A DNA stretch of 52,617 bases from Cyanobacteriota bacterium (GTDB lineage Bacteria > Cyanobacteriota > Cyanobacteriia > PCC-6307 > Cyanobiaceae). Below the pieces are notes generated by a model. It saw only the letters and a program-made list of their open reading frames with translations. It did not search any database and was not told where the DNA came from. Each line of letters begins with the position of its first letter. The first letter of the stretch is position 1. This document shows positions 47,549 to 52,617 of the stretch, piece after piece. Location: the NCBI GenBank assembly GCA_026389315.1, contig JAPLIC010000056.1, positions 1-52,617 on the forward strand, read 5' to 3'. The position numbers were made by a program, and so were the translations under genes.

Positions 47549-48411
47549 GGACCGCCGGTTTGACTCAGCAACGCCGCCAACAGCACCAAACCTCCGCCCA
47601 GCAGGGTGGTGGGTCCCAGTTTTTCGCCAAACACCCACCAGCCCCAGAAACTGGCGAAGGCCACCTGCACGTAGCCGATGGGGGTGGCGCGGGCCGCGGG
47701 CAGGCGCGCCAGCCCTTCTGTAAGGCCCAGTTGCCCGGCCTGGGTGAACAGGCCGATCGCCAATAACCAGAGCAGCTCGTTGCCGCTCGGGGCCACCGGA
47801 TGCAGCAGGACCAGGGGCAGACTCAGCAGCCCCGAGACCATCGGAAACCAGATGACGATCACGAGGGGGGATTCCGTGCGCGCCAGTTCGCGCACACTCA
47901 CATAGGCCAGGGAGGTGAGCATGGCTCCGGCCAAGGCCAGCAGCACGCCCCCCATGGGAAACACCCCACTTCCCGGTCGCACAAGCACCATGACCCCGAC
48001 CCAGCCGATCAGCAGGGCCCCCAGGCCGCGCCGGCTCGGGGATTCTCCCAGCAGGAGCCAGGCCAGGGCGGCGGTGAAGGTGGGATAGAGAAATTGCAAG
48101 ACCGTGGCTTCCGCCAGGGGGAGGCGCTTCAATGCCGCGAAGATGCAGCCCAGGGCCATGGTGCCCAGCAGACCCCGCAGGGCCAGCAAGCCCCGCCGTC
48201 GCCCCCAGGGGTTGATGCCCGCCAGGCGGGCCATCGGCAAACTGATGCTGAGGCCCACGATCGAGCGGGCCAGCACGAGTTCGGCCACGGGCAAGCGTGC
48301 CCCCAGATGTTTCACCCCCAGGGTCATCAGGCTGAACATGAAGGCGCTGCCCAAGAGGGCCAGCACGGCCCGTCGCCCTTGGCCAGCGACCTCCTCTGCT
48401 GTTTTTTGCAT
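47512..48411 (-). CDS. DMT-superfamily transporter (EamA type)
   Basis: A 299-residue inner-membrane protein with about ten helices in two EamA repeats. Examples are LALLGSAFMFSLMTLGVKHL, LVLARSIVGLSISLPM, GLLALRGLLGTMALGCIFAA, LPLAEATVLQFLYPTFTAAL and, in the second half, MGGVLLALAGAMLTSLAYVS. Substrate unknown; relatives export amino acids or metabolites. ATG 48411 (MQKTAEEVAGQGRRAVLALL) is the start; the frame open before it is not conserved-looking. Its end overlaps the 3' end of the lipoprotein gene by 37 bp. Confidence 0.88.
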   Translation of the reverse strand: MQKTAEEVAGQGRRAVLALLGSAFMFSLMTLGVKHLGARLPVAELVLARSIVGLSISLPMARLAGINPWGRRRGLLALRGLLGTMALGCIFAALKRLPLAEATVLQFLYPTFTAALAWLLLGESPSRRGLGALLIGWVGVMVLVRPGSGVFPMGGVLLALAGAMLTSLAYVSVRELARTESPLVIVIWFPMVSGLLSLPLVLLHPVAPSGNELLWLLAIGLFTQAGQLGLTEGLARLPAARATPIGYVQVAFASFWGWWVFGEKLGPTTLLGGGLVLLAALLSQTGGPQPWGASGKGKG

Positions 48412-48634
48412 CCTTTTTGCTACATCCCTGTTGCTGAATTCTTGCGGCCCGGCGCGATGGCGCCACCTGGCCCCTGGCCCCTGGGCCCCTGGCTCCACGG
48501 GCCGGTTTCCGCTGGCTGGGCTGGCTGGGTTGGGGGCGGAGGATACCCACCCCTGGTGTTGTAGGGCAGAATAGGGGCGCCAGAAGCCCCACATCTGGGG
48601 CGTTCAGCTTCCGCCCGCACCCGCCTGCCAACCC

Positions 48635-50719
48635 TTGTCCTTGCCCCGCCTCCATCCCCGCACGATTGAGGCCGTCAAGGAGCGGGCCGACATTGTCGAT
48701 GTGGTCGGCGAGCACGTCCTGCTTAAAAAGAAAGGCCGTGAATTCGTAGGGCTCTGCCCGTTTCACGAGGACCGATCACCGTCGATGACGGTGTCACCGG
48801 CCAAGCAGTTTTATTACTGCTTCTCCTGTGGTGCCGGCGGTAACGCCATCAAGTTTTTGATGGAATTGCAGCGCACCAGCTTCGGGGAGGTGGTGCTGGA
48901 ACTGGCTCGCAAATACCAGTTGCCAGTGGAAACCCTGGAGGGACCACAGCAGGAGCGGTTGCGCCAGCAGCTCTCTCGCCGGGATCGGCTGCATCGGGTG
49001 CTGGCCCTGGCCGCCGGCTGGTTCCAGGCCCAGTTGCGTTTGCCCGAGGGGGCCGGGGCCCTGGCCTACCTGCGCGAGAGCCGGGGCCTCAGCCCGGCCA
49101 GCCTCGAAGTCTTCCAGCTGGGCTATGCGCCGGACCGCTGGGATGGTTTGTTGGTCCATTTGCAGGCGGTGGAGCAACAGGCACCGGAGTTGCTGCTGGA
49201 TGCCGGCCTGGTGGTGGCCCGCAAGGGGGGAGGGGGCTTCTACGACCGTTTCCGCCATCGGGTGATGGTGCCGATCCGGGATCGCCAGGGGCGGGTCATC
49301 GGCTTTGGGGGCCGCAGCCTCGATGGCGGCGAGCCCAAATACCTCAATTCACCGGAAACCGAGGTCTTTGAGAAGGGTCGCCATCTCTTTGGCCTGGATC
49401 GGGCCGCCGAGGCGATCCGTCGCGATGACCGGGCGGTGGTGGTGGAGGGTTATTTCGATGTGATCGCCCTCCATGCCGCCGGCATCGCCAATTCCGTTGC
49501 CGCCCTGGGAACGGCCCTCAGCAGCCACCAGATCACCCAGTTGGGCCGTCTGTGCGACAGCAAGCGCCTGATTCTCAATTTTGATGCGGACGGGGCCGGC
49601 ATCCGCGCCGCCCAACGGGCCATCGGCGAGGTGGAACAACAGGCATTGCAGGGATTGCTGGAGCTGCGGGTGCTTCAGCTCCCCGCCGGGAAGGATCCCG
49701 ATGAATTTCTGCGCAGCCACGGGCCGGGAGAGTATCGGGCCCTGCTGGATGGGGCCCCCCTGTGGCTGGACTGGCAGATCGAGCAGGTCCTGGCCCCCCG
49801 TGATCTCAGCCGCGCTGATGAGTTTCAGCAGGCGGTGGCGTCCCTGGTGGAGTTATTGGGCAAGTTGCCCCAGGCCACCCACCGCACCCGTTACATCCAG
49901 CAGGTGGCCGAACGCCTCAGCCAGGGCCGCGCCCACCTGGTGCGTTCGTTGGAGGAGGACCTGCGCCAGCAGGTCAAGGGCCAGCGCTGGCATGGGCGCT
50001 CAAGCCGCTTGGAGGCTCCCGGCAGCATCAGCCTCAAGGAACGGGCCGAGGCGGCCATCCTGCGGCTCTACCTGCACTGTCCCCACCATCGGGCCGAGGT
50101 GCGTCGCCAATTGCGGCTGGCCGAGCAACAGGATTTTGTCTTGCGCGACCACCGTCTGCTCTGGTCGACGATCGGAGAGATCGAAGAGGACCACCTGGCC
50201 CCCGGGCGGCTGGAGGCGATTGATCGGGGCGAAGATCTGGGTTTGGAACTGGGCGAGCTTGACCTGCCCCGGTTGCTGGGTGATCGCCTTGTGGTGGAGC
50301 AAAGCGAGCTCCTCTCTCGTTTGACCCCCCTGCTGCAACCCAGTGATGTGGAGGCCCTCGCCTTGGCTCAGCCCGGGTTGCAGCTCCGTGGGGCCATCGC
50401 CAGCCGCTCCCGCCTGGTCACCCAGAATCGTTGCCGCCATTTGCTTGAGGCCTGGCGGGGCCAGGAATTGCAGACCCTGGAGCTTTGCATCGCCCGATTG
50501 CTGCAGGCCGAAGCCTCGCCGCCCCAGACGCCTGAGCCCGCCGCCGCCCTGATTTGCCACGACATGGAGGGCCGCATCGACGACCTGTTCAAGCAGCTCA
50601 ATGTGGAGGCCCTGCGGTTTCAGGAGGCCTATTACCGCGAACGCCGCCATCTCTTTGCCCTCGATCGGCAACGCTGCAGCAGCGACGAGGAAACCTTTGC
50701 GGCTCGGGGGGCCAGCTAG
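48635..50719 (+). CDS. dnaG: DNA primase
   Basis: Makes RNA primers for the replication fork. The 694-residue protein has a CHC2 zinc finger (Cys41, His44, Cys62, Cys65 in LCPFHEDRSPS and YYCFSCGAGGN), the RNA-polymerase core with TOPRIM motifs VVVEGYFDVIALHAAG and LILNFDADGAGIRAA, and a C-terminal helicase-binding domain (ERAEAAILRLYLHCPHHRAE and on). No ATG is available; TTG 48635 or TTG 48641 (MPRLHPRTIEAVKERADIVD) is the start. The GAF-GGDEF gene follows 61 bp downstream on the same strand. Confidence 0.95.
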   Translation: MSLPRLHPRTIEAVKERADIVDVVGEHVLLKKKGREFVGLCPFHEDRSPSMTVSPAKQFYYCFSCGAGGNAIKFLMELQRTSFGEVVLELARKYQLPVETLEGPQQERLRQQLSRRDRLHRVLALAAGWFQAQLRLPEGAGALAYLRESRGLSPASLEVFQLGYAPDRWDGLLVHLQAVEQQAPELLLDAGLVVARKGGGGFYDRFRHRVMVPIRDRQGRVIGFGGRSLDGGEPKYLNSPETEVFEKGRHLFGLDRAAEAIRRDDRAVVVEGYFDVIALHAAGIANSVAALGTALSSHQITQLGRLCDSKRLILNFDADGAGIRAAQRAIGEVEQQALQGLLELRVLQLPAGKDPDEFLRSHGPGEYRALLDGAPLWLDWQIEQVLAPRDLSRADEFQQAVASLVELLGKLPQATHRTRYIQQVAERLSQGRAHLVRSLEEDLRQQVKGQRWHGRSSRLEAPGSISLKERAEAAILRLYLHCPHHRAEVRRQLRLAEQQDFVLRDHRLLWSTIGEIEEDHLAPGRLEAIDRGEDLGLELGELDLPRLLGDRLVVEQSELLSRLTPLLQPSDVEALALAQPGLQLRGAIASRSRLVTQNRCRHLLEAWRGQELQTLELCIARLLQAEASPPQTPEPAAALICHDMEGRIDDLFKQLNVEALRFQEAYYRERRHLFALDRQRCSSDEETFAARGAS

Positions 50720-50780
50720 AAGCCTTGCTGCCAGGGATCGCGATCGGTCCTGACTAATGTGGCCTTAATGGAGTCCTCTG

Positions 50781-51776
50781 ATGGCCTACCCGGACTATCC
50801 CGTTCCCGTGGACGAGGCCCAAAGGCTCCGGATTTTGGAGAGGTACGGGGTGTTGGACCAACCCAGCGATCCCCATTTCGAGCGCCTGGTGGAGTTGGCC
50901 AGCTCGATCTTCTCCATGCCGTTGGCGGCAATCTCCTTGGTAGAGGCGAATCGCCAATGGTTTTTGGCCAGTAGGGGCCTCAACGTGCGTCAGACGCCCA
51001 GATCGATGGCCTTCTGTGCCCATGCCATCGCCTCGAAAGGGGTGCTGGTGGTGCCCGATGCCCTCAACGACGAGCGCTTCAACACCAATCCCCTGGTCAG
51101 CGCCGAACCCCATGTGCGTTTTTATGCCGGGGCCCCGCTCACCAGTCCCGCCGGCCACAACCTCGGCACCCTGTGTGTGTTGGACCAGAAGCCCCACCTG
51201 CCCACGGCCACCCAGATTCACCAGTTGGAGCTGATGGCGGAACTGGTGATGCGGGAGCTGGAGCTGCGGCGCCTGGCCCATGTCTGCCCGGTGACAGGCC
51301 TGCCCAATCGGGTCACGTTTTTGGCCATTGGCGAGCGGGAAGTGGCCCTGGCCCGGGCCGAAGGCAAGCCATTGGCCCTGCTGTTGTTTGATGTCGACAA
51401 TTTTCGGGCCATCAATAACCGTTGGGGCCATCAGGCCGGGGACCAGGTGCTGGTCGATCTTTGCCATCTGGGCTGTCAGTTTCTCCGGGAGCAGGATTTC
51501 GCCGGCAGGCTGGACGACGGCGCCTTTGCCCTGCTGCTGGTTGATCAGGGTCCCGATGGGGCCATGGCGGTGGCCGAGGGTTTGCGCCAGGCCGTCAGCA
51601 CCATGCCTGGTGTTTTCAACCATTCGGAGCTGCGGCTCCATATCAGTGGCGGTCTCACTGTGCTGGCGGCCGATGATGGCTGTTTTTATGATCTGGTACG
51701 GCGCAGCGAGCAGGCTCTGCAGCTGGCCAAGGCCAATGGCCGCAACCAAATCGCCTCGTTGCTGGCGGAGGCCTGA
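50781..51776 (+). CDS. GAF domain protein with degenerate GGDEF domain
   Basis: A 331-residue signalling protein. Residues about 15-160 form a GAF domain (ILERYGVLDQPSDPHFERLV, SLVEANRQWFLASRGLNV, FYAGAPLTSPAGHNLGTLCV). Residues about 170-331 form a GGDEF domain (DPVTGLPNR-like CPVTGLPNRVTF, LLLFDVDNFRAINNRWGHQA, QVLVDL). The catalytic GGDEF motif is replaced by LDDGA in FAGRLDDGAFALLL, so it should not make cyclic-di-GMP and may instead bind GTP or c-di-GMP, or serve as a scaffold. ATG 50781 is the start. Downstream of dnaG. Confidence 0.85.
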   Translation: MAYPDYPVPVDEAQRLRILERYGVLDQPSDPHFERLVELASSIFSMPLAAISLVEANRQWFLASRGLNVRQTPRSMAFCAHAIASKGVLVVPDALNDERFNTNPLVSAEPHVRFYAGAPLTSPAGHNLGTLCVLDQKPHLPTATQIHQLELMAELVMRELELRRLAHVCPVTGLPNRVTFLAIGEREVALARAEGKPLALLLFDVDNFRAINNRWGHQAGDQVLVDLCHLGCQFLREQDFAGRLDDGAFALLLVDQGPDGAMAVAEGLRQAVSTMPGVFNHSELRLHISGGLTVLAADDGCFYDLVRRSEQALQLAKANGRNQIASLLAEA

Positions 51777-51832
51777 GCCTGCTTCCCCAGGCCCCTTTCC
51801 CCTATCAATAGGGTGGGCCAGCCGTGGCTAGG

Positions 51833-52586
51833 TCAATCCTTGGCCGCATGGACGCGGCGGCGCAGGCGGCGGCTCCAGCCCAGGGCGGCGCCGATGCCCA
51901 GCAGGGGCAGGGGAGCAGGGGCTGCGATGGTGTAAGCGTTGCCGAGAATCTTGCTGGGTATCTGATTACCCGCAAAGGTGTCGAAAATACCAATTCCTGC
52001 AGAAAAGGGCCACTTCCACGAATGATTTCGCCTGGATCTTGAAGCCGGTGAAACTGCTTACCCCCACCGAAGATAATTGTAATGGCTTGGTGATGATCAG
52101 GCCAGCTGTGCCTAATCCAATGTCAGTTTGTGGGGTTGTCAGGATAAAGGAAGCTTGGGTTAAAACCGGAATTCCAGTAATTGGTGGAAAAGTATTGGAT
52201 GTGGCATTTGTTGTGTAATCAGTTACCCCCTGCTGAAGATAAGGAACACCGCTGTTATTGATATCATTCGTCGGCCAAATGGTGATGACCCCATCTGTAA
52301 TTGGGCTTCCATGTATGATGCCAGATACTAAAAATTGAACATTTTGAAATATTTGGCTATTGGTAGTTAAGTTATTGATATTGGCAACTTCAAGAGAATA
52401 AAATTTTGTTGGATCTAATGATCCTATGTAGCTGATTTCAAATGTATCACCCGGATTGATTGCGCCACAACTTCCTGCGGTAGCGCCCCTTCGAGTGGTG
52501 TAACTCAGGAGGTCCTGGGACCCTTTTGGAGGGTGAACAGGAGCAGTCGGAGAATGACTGCTTGGAGGCTGATTGCTCAACCCCAT
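51833..52586 (-). pseudogene. PEP-CTERM-like secreted protein, frameshifted, possibly partial at right edge
   Basis: Two minus-strand frames join into one secreted-protein-like gene. The N-terminal part (ATG 52586, MGLSNQPPSSHSPTAPVHPP; CGAINPGDTFEISYIGSLDP; FYSLEVANINNLTTNSQIFQ; FLVSGIIHGSPITDGVITIW) runs to FTGFKIQAKSFVEVA. At about 52002-52011 (minus GGCCCTTTTCT) one extra base shifts the frame to an early stop. Removing one base continues with FSAGIGIFDTFAGNQIPSKI, and then the cyanobacterial PEP-CTERM-like tail APAPLPLLG, a hydrophobic GIGAALG and GWSRRLRRR, to a TGA at 51833-51835. No signal peptide is visible after the ATG, although the frame stays open to the window edge, so the true start may lie outside. 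It may be a real pseudogene or an assembly error in the C/T run. Confidence 0.75.
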
Positions 52587-52617
52587 TAAACCACTATAAA
52601 CCCTGATCGCTGAATAT

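Noticed and set aside
47291..48766. Minus-strand frame of 491 codons covering the DMT transporter gene and the lipoprotein gene
   Set aside because: It overlaps a well-supported transporter in another frame of the same strand and has no conserved domain.

Overview
This is a chromosomal window from a high-GC unicellular picocyanobacterium of the freshwater or brackish Synechococcus / Cyanobium / Vulcanococcus type. The assignment rests on lineage-typical genes: Ycf36/CGLD27-like and PAM68-like photosynthesis-biogenesis proteins, cytochrome c6, DUF3318, an isoamylase-type GlgX, GluQ-RS, and a PEP-CTERM-like tail of the form APAPLPLLG plus GWSRRLRRR. No rRNA, CRISPR array or intact transposase is visible. 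Three tRNAs are present: fMet-CAU, Asp-GUC and Trp-CCA.

Layout. 0-1.5 kb is accessory: the first 161 residues of an SpvB/TcB-type Tc-toxin protein run off the left edge, followed by about 1 kb without an intact gene that holds a decayed tyrosine-recombinase tail. 1.5-7.7 kb is conserved: carB, then a divergent collinear run DUF3318 - rsfS - ycf36-like - asparaginase - tRNA-fMet. 7.8-16 kb: GMC oxidoreductase, a CbiX/SirB-like chelatase with a metal-binding-looking tail, ParB-like protein, universal stress protein, transglutaminase, a 2-oxoglutarate/Fe(II) oxygenase, and glmU converging on the last. 17.2-18.7 kb is gene-poor and contains a nine-copy 13-bp tandem repeat. 18.7-27.4 kb: glgX, a degenerate metallo-beta-lactamase-like protein, HU, GluQ-RS, small cyanobacterial proteins, clpB.

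27.7-33.3 kb mixes core genes (petJ, an epimerase-like gene, hemE) with two visibly AT-richer genes: a pentameric ligand-gated ion-channel-like protein and an Nmad3-like protein. 33.4-38.0 kb: an HdeD-like protein and the dTDP-L-rhamnose genes rfbA-C-D-B. 38.1-50.7 kb is housekeeping: polA, gltX, tRNA-Asp, tRNA-Trp, rplS, map, PAM68-like, rpsO, ruvA, a DMT transporter, dnaG. The right end has a GAF plus degenerate-GGDEF protein and a frameshifted PEP-CTERM-like secreted protein.

How the genes work together: rfbABCD form a complete dTDP-rhamnose pathway for surface polysaccharide, and GlmU supplies UDP-GlcNAc to the envelope. polA, dnaG, ruvA and HU serve DNA replication, repair and packaging. 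rplS, rpsO, map, rsfS, gltX, GluQ-RS and the tRNAs serve translation; GluQ-RS is expected to modify tRNA-Asp, whose gene lies about 20 kb away. I did not identify one convincing new multi-gene system. The strongest unusual items are the Tc-toxin-like N-terminus beside a recombinase remnant, the channel-like receptor, the lone Nmad3-like gene, the frameshifted PEP-CTERM gene and the 13-bp repeat array.
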